From: Shewanella sp. KT0246
GTDB taxonomy: Bacteria; Pseudomonadota; Gammaproteobacteria; Enterobacterales; Shewanellaceae
DNA: 64,000 nucleotides
Reading direction: 5' to 3'
Assembly (NCBI RefSeq): GCF_019654955.1
Contig: NZ_BPEV01000027.1
Span: 1 to 64,000, forward strand
A program made the translations under genes and the position numbers. Positions 45,180-55,000 of the stretch are shown piece by piece. The number at the start of each line of letters is the position of its first letter. Within the stretch, counting starts at the first letter, position 1. Under the pieces are notes generated by a model that had not been told where the DNA came from, did not search any database, and saw only the letters and a list, made by a program, of their open reading frames with translations.

Positions 45180-46853
45180 ATGAAGCAATTACTCTCTTTA
45201 TGTGCGCTTGCCTTATTAAGTGCATGTAGCCCACAAAATTCGGATAAATCCGAATCAGTACCTACTCCGACAGCAACAAAATCTGAAACGACCTCAGCGA
45301 TAAGTTTTGATGAAGCGCGTTTTCGTAGCGATATTAAAACCCTTTCTTCTGATGAATTTGAAGGCCGCGCGCCAACGACTAAGGGTGAAAAGCTCACATT
45401 AGACTATTTGTCAGCTGCTTTTAAAGAAATGGGGCTAGACACAACATACCAAGATACCTACCTACAACCAGTGCCTATGGTGAGTTATACCGCAAGCGAA
45501 GCGCAAAAAATTAGCTTGGCTGGCATTAGCATGAACTACCGAAAAGATATTGTTTTAAGCACCCGTCATGACAAAGGTGGCGTTGATATTAAAGATGCCC
45601 CACTCGTTTTTGTTGGTTACGGCGTTAATGCACCTGAGTATCAGTGGAACGATTATCAAGATCTCGATATGAAAGGAAAAATCGCTGTTATCTTAGTTAA
45701 TGACCCAGGGTTTGCCCATCCAGAGTCCGATAAGTTCAACGGTAAAGCCATGACTTACTACGGCCGCTGGAGTTATAAATTTGAAGAAGCTAGTCGCCAA
45801 GGCGCATTAGGTGCCATTATCATCCATGATACTGCGCCAGCATCTTACCCTTGGGCAGTCGTTGAAAACAGTTGGACAGGTGCTCAACAAGATTTGGTCT
45901 TCAGTCAAGAAATGCAAGATGCACGTATTGATGTTGAAGGTTGGATAACAATGGACAGCGCTAAAGCCCTATTCAAAAAAGCAGGTTTTGAACTTGACCC
46001 CTTAATGGCACGCGCAGCTGATAGCGCAATTAACTTAGATTTAAACCAAACCGCCGACATTAGTTTTTCCAGCAAAGCTGAATACGCAGACAGCTATAAT
46101 GTTGTTGCAACACTTCCAGGAAGTGACGCCAGCCAAGAGCATATTTTGTTTACTGCTCACTGGGATCATATTGGTATTGATGAAACAAAAGATGGCGATA
46201 ATATCTATAATGGCGCCCTTGATAATGCATCGGGTACCGCAGGTATATTAGAAATCGCTCGTCAGTTTGCTGCGCAAGCAAAACAAGGTAATGGGCTAAA
46301 ACGCTCGCTGACTTTTATTGCAACAACAGGTGAAGAGCAAGGCTTACTGGGTTCGCGTTATTACGCAGCAAATCCAATTTACCCGATTGATAAAACCGTT
46401 GCGGTGTTTAACTTAGACAGCACAAATGTTTACGGTAAAACCCAAGATTACACCATCGTTGGTAAAGGTCAGTCAGAACTTGAAGCATACTTAATAGAAG
46501 CAGCCAAAGGGCAAAACAGAACTGCGACCCGTGAACGTAACCCGGCATCAGGCGGGTTCTTCCGCTCAGATCATTTTAGCTTTGCGAAACTCGGCGTACC
46601 TGCAGTATTTGCCGGTGGCGGCAGTGTTCCGCTAGATGAAGCGACTGCACAATATAAAGAAGCTATGCAGGCACAAATGAAAGGTTGTTATCACAATGTC
46701 TGCGACCATTATCGAGCTGACTGGGATTTATCTGGCGCATTACAAGACTTAGCTGTTTACTATCAAGCTGCGCAAGCACTGGCTAACAATCAAGATTGGC
46801 CGGGATATTACAAGGGTTCGGAGTTTAACAGCTTACGACCAGCTAAAGACTAA
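45180..46853 (+). CDS. M28 family zinc peptidase, lipoprotein, with PA domain
   Basis: The 557-residue product begins MKQLLSLCALALLSACSPQ, a lipobox (LSAC) placing it as a membrane lipoprotein. A PA-type insert (about 130-290) lies within the peptidase. The M28 zinc site is visible as TAHWDHIG, NGALDNASGTA and TTGEEQGLLGS, with a late FRSDHFSFAKLGVPAVF. Such enzymes are aminopeptidases that trim peptides outside the cytoplasm. The two cysteines in GCYHNVCDHY may form a disulfide. Ribosome site AGGA. It stands alone with its own terminator. Confidence 0.92.
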   Translation: MKQLLSLCALALLSACSPQNSDKSESVPTPTATKSETTSAISFDEARFRSDIKTLSSDEFEGRAPTTKGEKLTLDYLSAAFKEMGLDTTYQDTYLQPVPMVSYTASEAQKISLAGISMNYRKDIVLSTRHDKGGVDIKDAPLVFVGYGVNAPEYQWNDYQDLDMKGKIAVILVNDPGFAHPESDKFNGKAMTYYGRWSYKFEEASRQGALGAIIIHDTAPASYPWAVVENSWTGAQQDLVFSQEMQDARIDVEGWITMDSAKALFKKAGFELDPLMARAADSAINLDLNQTADISFSSKAEYADSYNVVATLPGSDASQEHILFTAHWDHIGIDETKDGDNIYNGALDNASGTAGILEIARQFAAQAKQGNGLKRSLTFIATTGEEQGLLGSRYYAANPIYPIDKTVAVFNLDSTNVYGKTQDYTIVGKGQSELEAYLIEAAKGQNRTATRERNPASGGFFRSDHFSFAKLGVPAVFAGGGSVPLDEATAQYKEAMQAQMKGCYHNVCDHYRADWDLSGALQDLAVYYQAAQALANNQDWPGYYKGSEFNSLRPAKD

Positions 46854-46883
46854 CTCAGCTAGCCTCACTTACTTTACAGCAAT

Positions 46884-46918
46884 ATCCCTTGGTGAAACTT
46901 CCCAAGGGATTTTTGTTT
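46884..46918 (+). terminator. Terminator of the M28 peptidase gene
   Basis: ATCCCTTGG/CCAAGGGAT with a 9-nt loop, followed by TTTTGTTT. Confidence 0.88.
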
Positions 46919-47212
46919 AAATTAGCAGCAAATAAATCACTTTTCTCACTATTTTAATTTAGCTCGTCATGATTCCATAATCTCAAATAGGCTTATGGAT
47001 TAATTGGCTAAAAATAAATATTCAACAATAATCCAACCCAATTCTTAATCGATCCTCAAAATCACCCCACATATAAACAAATTAACACCACCAAAAACAC
47101 TAAAATAATGAGGATTGCTCAAAAAACACTATTGAACCTTACCTAAAATGCTGTCAAAGTAAATCTCAGATAAAGATTATTTAGTTAGTTTTACGTTTTC
47201 TGGAGCCACATT
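46919..47212. other. Intergenic region upstream of asnB
   Basis: About 290 AT-rich bases with no ORF worth calling. It includes an imperfect inverted repeat around 46970-47002 (ATTCCATAA and TTATGGATT). It must contain the asnB promoter; the asnB ribosome site CTGGAG is at the end. Confidence 0.4.
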
Positions 47213-48877
47213 ATGTGTTCAATTTTTTCGATTTTAGATATTCAATCAGACGCTAAAGAACTGCGTCAAGTGGCTTTAGAAATGTCAAAGCTATTACGTC
47301 ACCGTGGACCAGATTGGTCTGGCATCTATGCTGATGATAAAGCGATTCTTGCCCATGAACGCCTTGCCATTGTTGACGTTGACCACGGAGCTCAGCCATT
47401 AATCAGCGAAGATGACAGTATCGTTTTAGCAGTAAATGGTGAAATTTATAACCATAAACAACTTAAAGAAGAGTTAGGTGAAAAGTACCGATACAAAACT
47501 AACTCAGACTGTGAAGTCATCTTAGCTTTATACCAAGAATACGGTGTAGACTTTTTAGACAAGCTAAACGGTATTTTTGCTTTCGTTCTTTACGATAAAA
47601 CAAAAGATGCCTTTTTAATTGGCCGTGATCACATGGGCATTATCCCACTTTACTCTGGCCGCGATAGCTTAGGTAACTACTACATTGCCTCTGAAATGAA
47701 AGCACTAATGCCTGTATGTAAGACTGTAGAAGAGTTTAAACCAGGTCATTACCACTATTCTGAAGATACTGATTTAACCGAGTACTACCAACGTGATTGG
47801 CGTGACTATGATGCAGTTAAAGACAACCCTGCAAGTAAAGATGAGCTGCGAGATGCACTAGAAGCTGCAGTAAAACGTCAACTTATGTCTGATGTACCTT
47901 ATGGCGTTTTATTATCAGGTGGTCTAGATTCATCCGTTATTTCGGCAATTACTCAAACGTTTGCAAAGCGTCGTATTGAAAACGACAGTGAAACCGATGC
48001 TTGGTGGCCGCAACTGCATTCATTTGCTGTTGGTTTAGAAGGCGCACCAGATTTAATTGCAGCGAAAAAAGTCGCTGACGATATTGGTACGATTCACCAC
48101 GAAATCCATTTCACTTTCCAAGAAGGTTTAGATGCGATTAAAGAAGTGATTTATCACCTTGAAACCTATGACGTTACGACTATTCGTGCTGCGACTCCAA
48201 TGTACTTAATGGCCCGTAAAATTAAAGCCATGGGTATCAAAATGGTGTTATCAGGTGAAGGTGCTGACGAACTGTTTGGTGGTTACTTATACTTCCATAA
48301 AGCGCCAAATGCACAAGCATTCCATGAAGAGTTAGTACGTAAATTAGATAAACTTCATTTGTTCGACTGCTTACGTGCAAACAAAGCTATGGCAGCATGG
48401 GGACTTGAAGCCCGAGTACCTTTCTTAGACAAAGAATTTATGGATGTTGCCATGCGCATCAACCCTGAAGCAAAAATGTCTAAAGATGGCCGTATTGAGA
48501 AAAACATTTTACGTGAAGCCTTTGAACATGCATTGCCACATGAAGTGGTATGGCGTCAAAAAGAGCAATTCAGTGACGGTGTTGGTTACTCTTGGATTGA
48601 TGGTCTTAAGGACATTGCTGCAGAGCAAGTCGATGACTTACAACTGGCCAACGCTAAATTTAGATTCCCGTATAACACACCAGAATCTAAAGAAGCTTAT
48701 TACTACCGCAGTTTCTTTGAAGAGTTTTTCCCACTAGAGTCTGCAGCGCAAACGGTACCGGGTGGCAAAACAGTGGCGTGTTCAACACCTGAAGCATTAC
48801 TTTGGGATGAAAGCTTACAAGGAATTAACGACCCATCAGGTCGAGCTGTTAAAAACGTTCATGACAGCGCTTATTAA
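47213..48877 (+). CDS. asnB: Asparagine synthase B, glutamine-hydrolysing
   Basis: The 554-residue enzyme makes asparagine from aspartate, glutamine and ATP. The mature N-terminal nucleophile is Cys2 (MCSIFSIL), heading a class II glutaminase domain with RHRGPDWSG and AVNGEIYNH. The C-terminal synthetase domain has the PP-loop LLSGGLDSSV at residue ~235 and LSGEGADELFGGY. Length equals that of E. coli AsnB. It is a single-gene unit. Confidence 0.97.
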   Translation: MCSIFSILDIQSDAKELRQVALEMSKLLRHRGPDWSGIYADDKAILAHERLAIVDVDHGAQPLISEDDSIVLAVNGEIYNHKQLKEELGEKYRYKTNSDCEVILALYQEYGVDFLDKLNGIFAFVLYDKTKDAFLIGRDHMGIIPLYSGRDSLGNYYIASEMKALMPVCKTVEEFKPGHYHYSEDTDLTEYYQRDWRDYDAVKDNPASKDELRDALEAAVKRQLMSDVPYGVLLSGGLDSSVISAITQTFAKRRIENDSETDAWWPQLHSFAVGLEGAPDLIAAKKVADDIGTIHHEIHFTFQEGLDAIKEVIYHLETYDVTTIRAATPMYLMARKIKAMGIKMVLSGEGADELFGGYLYFHKAPNAQAFHEELVRKLDKLHLFDCLRANKAMAAWGLEARVPFLDKEFMDVAMRINPEAKMSKDGRIEKNILREAFEHALPHEVVWRQKEQFSDGVGYSWIDGLKDIAAEQVDDLQLANAKFRFPYNTPESKEAYYYRSFFEEFFPLESAAQTVPGGKTVACSTPEALLWDESLQGINDPSGRAVKNVHDSAY

Positions 48878-48896
48878 TTATTAAGTTAATTTCAGT

Positions 48897-48924
48897 AAAG
48901 CCACCTATAAAGGTGGCTTTTTTG
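48897..48924 (+). terminator. Terminator of asnB
   Basis: AAAGCCACCT/AGGTGGCTTT with a 4-nt loop and a T-tract. Confidence 0.93.
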
Positions 48925-49039
48925 TATCGATCTTTAGAATTTTCACTTGCTAATTTATGTTGCTGTTTTAATGCAGATTACAGATAATTCACCACACATT
49001 TTCAATAGCAATACTGCTTTATTCTTCAATAGGTAACTT

Positions 49040-49534
49040 ATGTCTGATGTGACCATTTTTCATTTAGAAATGAATTCAGCCGATCAACTAAAAGCTAAAA
49101 CTGATGCGAAAGGGTTAACAGTGACAAAAGCTGAAGTTGCTCAATATGAATTTAACCGTTTTCTATATCAGTTTGTCGGCGCAGCTTGGGAATGGACTGA
49201 CAAACTGGCTTGGACAGATAAGCAGTGGCAAGATTACAGTCAAGATAGCAAGCTTCATTTGTATGTGGCCTACTTTGAGGGTTCCCCTGCCGGTTACTTT
49301 GAGCTTCAGCAACAAGATAATGGCACTGTTGAGATTATGTATTTTGGACTTGGAGTTCGATTTATCGGCAAAGGCATGGGCGGATACTTACTAAGCCAAG
49401 CCATTGAACAAGCATGGGCTCTTGATAACACCCAAAGAGTTTGGGTGCACACTTGCTCGCTTGATCACCCTAGTGCGCTTAAAAACTATCAAGCTCGAGG
49501 GTTTACCTTGTTCAAAACAGAAATTGAAGCTTAA
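49040..49534 (+). CDS. GNAT family N-acetyltransferase
   Basis: A 164-residue acetyltransferase with a central domain AGYFELQQQDNGTVEIMYFGL, the acetyl-CoA loop RFIGKGMGGYLLSQAI (x-G-K-G-x-G) and the C-terminal HPSALKNYQARGFTLFKTE. The target is unknown. It stands alone, convergent with the DUF1289/VOC pair. Confidence 0.9.
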   Translation: MSDVTIFHLEMNSADQLKAKTDAKGLTVTKAEVAQYEFNRFLYQFVGAAWEWTDKLAWTDKQWQDYSQDSKLHLYVAYFEGSPAGYFELQQQDNGTVEIMYFGLGVRFIGKGMGGYLLSQAIEQAWALDNTQRVWVHTCSLDHPSALKNYQARGFTLFKTEIEA

Positions 49535-49602
49535 GAAAAGGTAATGTTTAAAGTGTAACCTTCTGAATAGTCGATTACGCTAAGCCTAATTCTTTCAAAC
49601 TG

Positions 49603-49806
49603 TTATTCATCTAAAAATACTGGTTTCTTCACCAAACGCGCACGCTCTGCCAAATCAGCTAAGTGCGCTGTTTTATCCCTGTCATTCATCTTATGCCAGG
49701 CTAAAATCTCCTGATGAGTGCGGTTACAGCCTAGACAAACATCATTTTCATTTAAACAGCAATTAGCCACACATGGCGAGCGAACATCATTCAGACCAGA
49801 CGGCAT
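49603..49806 (-). CDS. DUF1289 small cysteine-rich protein
   Basis: About 67 residues. It shows the DUF1289 pattern SPCVANCCLNENDVCLGCNRTHQEI..W, with four to five cysteines likely to bind a metal, followed by a helix ending in LAERARLVKK. I choose the ATG at 49806 (GGGA 6 nt upstream), which overlaps the end of the VOC gene by 20 bp; the reading frame extends further upstream inside that gene. The family function is unknown. It is translationally coupled to the VOC gene. Confidence 0.8.
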   Translation of the reverse strand: MPSGLNDVRSPCVANCCLNENDVCLGCNRTHQEILAWHKMNDRDKTAHLADLAERARLVKKPVFLDE

Positions 49807-50137
49807 ATTCATTCCCATTAATATCTGCAAAATGAAATCGCTTACCACCTGGGAAACTGAATACAGGTTTAAGAATTGCGCCACCAGCCGCTAAAATTTT
49901 ACGCTCGCTGGTTTCAAGGCATTGGCTATAAAGCACAATTAATGGACAGCCCGTGTTTAGGCTAAAGCCCTGCTCTGCTTGGTAAAAGCCACCATCTATA
50001 CCCACATCCAAAAAGCAGCTATATTCGGGTCCATAATCCTTAAAATGCCAACCAAATACTTCAGTAAAAAATACTTTTGTTTTGACTAAATCGAGGACAG
50101 GAATTTCTAAGTAGTTAATTTTATGATGTTGAGACAT
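49787..50137 (-). CDS. VOC (glyoxalase/bleomycin-resistance) family protein
   Basis: A 116-residue VOC-fold protein: INYLEIPVLDLVKTKVFFTEVFGWHFKDYG at the N-terminus and FPGGKRFHFADINGNEYAVWSE at the C-terminus, the paired beta-alpha-beta modules. The usual glyoxalase metal ligands are only partly present (the final Glu in NGNEYAVW is kept). Ribosome site AAGGGG. The 3' end overlaps the DUF1289 gene. The substrate is unknown. Confidence 0.88.
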   Translation of the reverse strand: MSQHHKINYLEIPVLDLVKTKVFFTEVFGWHFKDYGPEYSCFLDVGIDGGFYQAEQGFSLNTGCPLIVLYSQCLETSERKILAAGGAILKPVFSFPGGKRFHFADINGNEYAVWSE

Positions 50138-50352
50138 AAGTAACCCCTTAAGTAAGATGAATATTTTTGAAAGTTTGAAGATATAAAGAGTTTTTTCGAA
50201 ATATCGGTGATATCTAACACACCCTAATTCGCTCTACGTTCTGTTCAGACTTTGAAAGTGTCTAGATCTTAGTTCAAAATAGAATAATTATCAGAGGATG
50301 TCGAACTTGAATGTAACAGCAGTAACTCATGCATTGCTGTACATAAATGACT

Positions 50353-50388
50353 AAACCATGGCCAGAATATCTAAGACCATGGTTTTAT
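50353..50388. terminator. Hairpin with CCATGG arms downstream of the DUF445 gene
   Basis: AAACCATGG/CCATGGTTT with a 15-nt loop. It has a T-run on the plus side and TTTAG on the minus side, so it may weakly terminate the DUF445 transcript, which arrives from the right. The remainder of 50138-50445 has nothing else I can name. Confidence 0.55.
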
Positions 50389-50445
50389 CAGAAAAATGAA
50401 GTATTTATAACTTTAAGTACAAACTTTCTGTTGCAAAACTTAAAT

Positions 50446-50501
50446 GCAAAAGCTCTGATTTAAAAGTACTAATTCAAAAGTGCAGACTCAAAAGTGCAGA
50501 A
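50446..50501. repeat. Degenerate 14-bp tandem array (about four units)
   Basis: TCAAAAGTGCAGAC at 50474-50487 is followed directly by TCAAAAGTGCAGAA at 50488-50501. Before them lie TTAAAAGTACTAAT (50460-50473) and GCAAAAGCTCTGAT (50446-50459), in the same 14-bp register with decreasing similarity. It is in the 3' flank of the DUF445 gene. The array length does not suit CRISPR (no spacers). Confidence 0.7.
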
Positions 50502-50508
50502 TAATAAA

Positions 50509-51228
50509 TTACGACTGCAAAAATGCCGCTACTGCACCAATCAAACCACCGAAAACTCCACCCCAAACCACTAACCAACCTAAATGCTTGCGGATCATTT
50601 CTTGAATAATATCTTTGACCATTTCAGGAGTTAATTCATCAAGACGCTGATCAACAATATTAGACACTTTATCTTGCAAATCAGCCATAACATTAGGCTG
50701 CTCAAGCTCATTGATTAAAATTTGGTTAAACTCTTCGCTTTGAGTCAACTCTGTCAGTGATTGTTTCATCTTATCAATAAAAGGCTCTTTCAGCGGTATT
50801 AGTGCTTCAGTACCACCGAACATAGATAACATCCCGCCGAACGAAGAGTTTTCAACTGTCGTCACTAGTGCGTCAAAAGACGGTTCAAGATCCACTTTAT
50901 CTATTACGGGGGTTAAATCGATAGCGCTTGCGCTATTTTCAGTCAGTAAACGATCTATATTCTCTTGAGTAAAAAACTGTTCCATCATCAGATGTTTAAT
51001 ACCCGCTTTAAACTCTTCAAATCTTGAAGGAATAACGCCTGAACCATATAACCCAGGAATTTTTTCAAATAGCATGTGCACAGCTAGCCAATTGGTTACC
51101 GCGCCAGATAAGGCAAATAATCCTATAGTAAATACCATGGTGATTTCTGCAAAATAGCCAATCAACACTAATGCTGCTGCAATGACATTCGTCACTAAAC
51201 TCTTGTTCAACCTTAAATCCTCGGACAT
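50509..51228 (-). CDS. DUF445 family membrane protein
   Basis: The 239-residue product has two N-terminal membrane helices (residues ~12-45, VTNVIAAALVLIGYFAEITMVFTIGLFALSGAVTNW). The DUF445 landmark GAVTNWLAVHMLFEKIPGLYGSGVIPSRFEEFK follows, then a long helical soluble region and a final membrane helix (LVVWGGVFGGLIGAVAAFL). Function unknown. Ribosome site AGAGG. Confidence 0.88.
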   Translation of the reverse strand: MSEDLRLNKSLVTNVIAAALVLIGYFAEITMVFTIGLFALSGAVTNWLAVHMLFEKIPGLYGSGVIPSRFEEFKAGIKHLMMEQFFTQENIDRLLTENSASAIDLTPVIDKVDLEPSFDALVTTVENSSFGGMLSMFGGTEALIPLKEPFIDKMKQSLTELTQSEEFNQILINELEQPNVMADLQDKVSNIVDQRLDELTPEMVKDIIQEMIRKHLGWLVVWGGVFGGLIGAVAAFLQS

Positions 51229-51294
51229 AAAAAAACCTCTGGCATTTTATCAATTTCCAAAGGCTATGTGCTACTGACTATTTAATAAATTTAA

Positions 51295-51726
51295 CTACAA
51301 ACCAGAATGGTACAAGTACATCCCTTCAGTTCCGGTCATATTCGATAAACTTCCTTCGAGTTCGTTATCAAGCACTTTAGTCCGCTTAACTAACATGACT
51401 TCGGTTCCAGCAGCTAACATTTTGGCTTTGTCGATTAACTGAGCAGCAATACCTTCACCACGACGAGATGCCTCAACAAATACATCATCAAAATACCAAA
51501 CAGGCTTAAGTAACAATGAAGAATAAGAAGGATAAAGTTGCACAAAACCGAGGCACTTTTGCTGCTCCAATGCCATAAAAATCATTGAGTCATTTTCAAC
51601 TAAACGAGTTTTAATAAACTGAAGGCACTTCTTAGGTTCAGATTTAAATCCCATAGATTGCCTATAGTCATCAAATAAATTAACTAAAACGATGGTATCT
51701 AACTCTGAAGCTAGTCGAATCTGCAT
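51295..51726 (-). CDS. GNAT acetyltransferase, paralogue of the 1620-2063 protein
   Basis: About 143 residues from ATG 51726 (AAGGA 7 nt upstream). An ATG at 51780 opens the same frame but adds 18 residues with no counterpart in the paralogue. It shares LFDDYRQ, RLVENDSMIF, GFVQLYPSYSS and DDVFVEASRRGEGIAAQLI with its relative. The acetyl-CoA loop RRGEGIA is intact. The C-terminal segment that is ALYESLGY in the paralogue reads GSLSNMTGTEGMY here, without a frameshift, so the last strand region has diverged. Confidence 0.85.
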   Translation of the reverse strand: MQIRLASELDTIVLVNLFDDYRQSMGFKSEPKKCLQFIKTRLVENDSMIFMALEQQKCLGFVQLYPSYSSLLLKPVWYFDDVFVEASRRGEGIAAQLIDKAKMLAAGTEVMLVKRTKVLDNELEGSLSNMTGTEGMYLYHSGL

Positions 51727-52064
51727 GCTTTCATCCTTGAAAATGGTAGTTTTAAAGCAATATGCCTGTGTGATGGTCATCCTTGAATATTAATTCAATA
51801 TCAACATGCTCTTTGTGACAATCATACAACAAAGTATTTACTTACTAGTTTATACAATCGAGAGAGTCAAGCCATACCAATCAACAAACGGCTTAAAAAG
51901 TTCATTAATACATAAGCTTAATTATAAATACTACTTTTGTCCATTAAAAATAACTAATGAATAAAAATTGTGAAATATTCTAAAACATGCGGACAACTGA
52001 ACCTTAAATTCGCTAAAATGTCTAAACAATTACTGACTTAAACCAACAAGAAGCAGTCGTCCCT

Positions 52065-55000
52065 ATGATGCCGTCGATAATTACTCTAAAACAAGCCTAT
52101 ATTAATCGTCCCCGTTATCAAAAAATCGCGATAATTGGATCATTCATTTATTTACTTTTCGTGTTGACTTTAGGGCTACTCATTCCGTTTATTGCTACTA
52201 AGCAGGCACCTAAATCTTTATCAGAGTTACTTGGAAGGCAAGTCAGTATTGAAGCCATAAAAGTGAACCCTTTTACTTTCGAGGCGAGCTTAAGTCAGTT
52301 TACGATTAATGAAGATGACAACAAGCAGGCATTTTTTCACCTTGATAGCTTGGATGTCGATATCATGTTTTGGCGTTCCTTGTTTAATCTTAATGTCAGC
52401 TTAGATTATTTAATGATTGATGGTACAGCGCTTTCTATTGAACGCTTAACTGCACTCACCCAATCGGCAGAAACGAGTGCAAAGTTAGGATATCAATTTA
52501 ATTTTACCGACATTATTAAAACGTTTGATAATCGAGCCGCTGAACTCGTAAAAGCCACCCCAGAACAAGACAACAATAGCGAAATAGACGAACCCTCAGA
52601 GCCTATAGCGATTCATATCAATCAATTTGCCTTTAATAACGCAAGTTTACAGATAAACGATAAGCTCACTGACACTCAGTTACTTTATCCCGACATTACC
52701 CTATCTGCGACCGACTTTAAAACCGATGCTTTATTAGCTGAATTTCCAGATGCCAATAAACTCAAGCTGATGATAGCCGATGATAAAAATGGTCAGATAA
52801 CACTCAAAACTCAAACCCAATTAGCACCACTTGATGCCAAAGGGGAAGTATCAATAGATTCCATGGACTTAACTCAATATTGGTCCTTTGTTGAATCGTT
52901 ATTTAAGGTGTCATTGCAATCTGCCAACCTCAATGTTTCATCGACTTTTGATATCACAGAAGATATGCAATATGCAGCAGTTAGTGTACCCAACGCACCA
53001 GAAAAAGCGAAACAACATAGTTCGCCGCTTAATATCAATATTTTAAATACAGATATCAAAGTCGATAGCATCGTGGCAAAAGATGCAAAACGCCAGGTAA
53101 CGACCATTGATTTATTTGCCTTAAATGACATAGCTGTTTCTACGAAAAATCAAACCGTTGATATACAAGAGTTGCAAACAACTAATGGCGATTTTTGGAT
53201 TACGATAGACCCAGATAAAGTTAACTTAGTTGATTTATTCACCCCAATTTTTGTCGATGAAAATGCAAATTCTGACACGCCTGTTGATACGGCTACAAAT
53301 GAAGAAGCATCAAGCTCTATAGTAGAAAGCAAAGCTGGCGAAAATGAAGTTGTTGAAAATGAAGCTGAAAATACACCAACTTGGCTTGTCACCTTGCATG
53401 CGTTAGAGCTTAAAGATTATCAATTTGAATTAACTGAAAGTGTGGCCAATAAAACCGCTAACTTTTGGAAAATTGCTGATATTAATTTTTCAACTCAAAC
53501 AATCAAGTCTGACTTGTCGTTACCCATTGAATATCAATTATCACTTTCAATAAACGATCAAAGTGAGTTCATTTCGCAAGGTCAATTTGATGCCAACCTC
53601 TTAAGCTTAGAGGCTGATATTGATTACCAAAAGGTCAATTTAACCAAATTCCAACCCTATATTGCGCCATTTATGAACGTGACACTAGAGTCGGGGCTCT
53701 TTAATACTAAAGGTCACATTAGTGCTAATGCAGATCAGAAGTTTATTTATCAAGGCCAAGCTTCAGTTAATCAGCTTAAGATAAGTGATAACTTGTTAAA
53801 GCAACCTTTGCTGAATTGGGAGTTAATGGACATAACTGCCCTCACCTTCGATAACTTAGGTCGGTCATTAGCGATAGATGAAATACTATTTGATGGCCTA
53901 TTTAGCCGCTTGATCATTTCTGAAGACAGAACGACCAATATTGCTGACTTAGTGGCTAAACCTGCAGATTCAGATAACAGCACTGTAAATGGCGAAAGAG
54001 CTGATAACTCAGACGATATTCAACTCGAGGTAACCACAAACGCTAAACAAGGCGAAACTGAAAAGCCACATGACGATCTAACCTCAGCCTTTGCTATCGA
54101 TATAAAACGTATTGGTATTAAAGATAGTTCTGCATTCTTTGCAGATAACTCTTTAACCCCCAACTTCGCTTCAGGCATTGAGCAACTAAATGGAGAAATA
54201 GCCCATATATCAACTAATCCGCAAACTCGAGCCTCGGTTAATTTAGCTGGAAAAATCGATAAATATGCTCCAGTCACTTTAAAGGGCGATGTAAATCCAC
54301 TATTGAAAAACCCATATTTGGATTTAAATTTTGCCTTCAACAAAGTCGAACTAACTTCTATTAACCCATACTCAGGTACGTATGCAGGTTACTACATTGA
54401 TAAAGGCCAACTATCTTTGGCACTTAAATACCAACTAGAAAATAATCAACTGGTAGGCAGTAACCATCTAGTCATAGACCAGTTAGAACTAGGAAAACCG
54501 AGTAATAGCTCTCTTGCAACATCATTACCTATCACCTTAGCCATTGCGCTATTACAAGACAGACATGGCGTCATAGATTTAGGGGTCAATGTAGACGGCG
54601 ACTTAGATTCGCCAAGTTTTAGCTTTGGTAGCATTGTGATGACCGCGATAACTAATGTCATCACTAAAGCTATTACAGCCCCCTTTTCATTGTTAGCAGG
54701 ACTTGTTGGCGGTGATGAAGATGAAATGGACAAAATTGGATTTCAATATGGACTTGCTGACATTAGTGAAGACCAACAAGCTACTTTAACCTCACTAGCT
54801 AAGGCTCTTAACGATCGCCCGTTATTAATGCTTAATATTAAAGGTGGCGTAGATTTAGCCAATGACCAATTTGCCTTACAACAGCAACAACTGCATCAAA
54901 AATTAGCCACTCAAGCAGGAGTTGAAGTTTCAGCATTGCCTGCTGATTTATCTGCCAGCCAGTTCCCTCAACAAGGTGCTATAACTGATGCGTTGATATC

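Noticed and set aside
50446..50501. CRISPR-like array
   Set aside because: Units are 14 bp and directly adjacent with no spacers and no cas genes; it is a simple tandem repeat.
51295..51780. Possible frameshift in the C-terminus of the second GNAT
   Set aside because: The alignment with the paralogue continues in frame to the end (DNE...YLYHSGL), so divergence, not a frameshift, explains the missing ALYESLGY.
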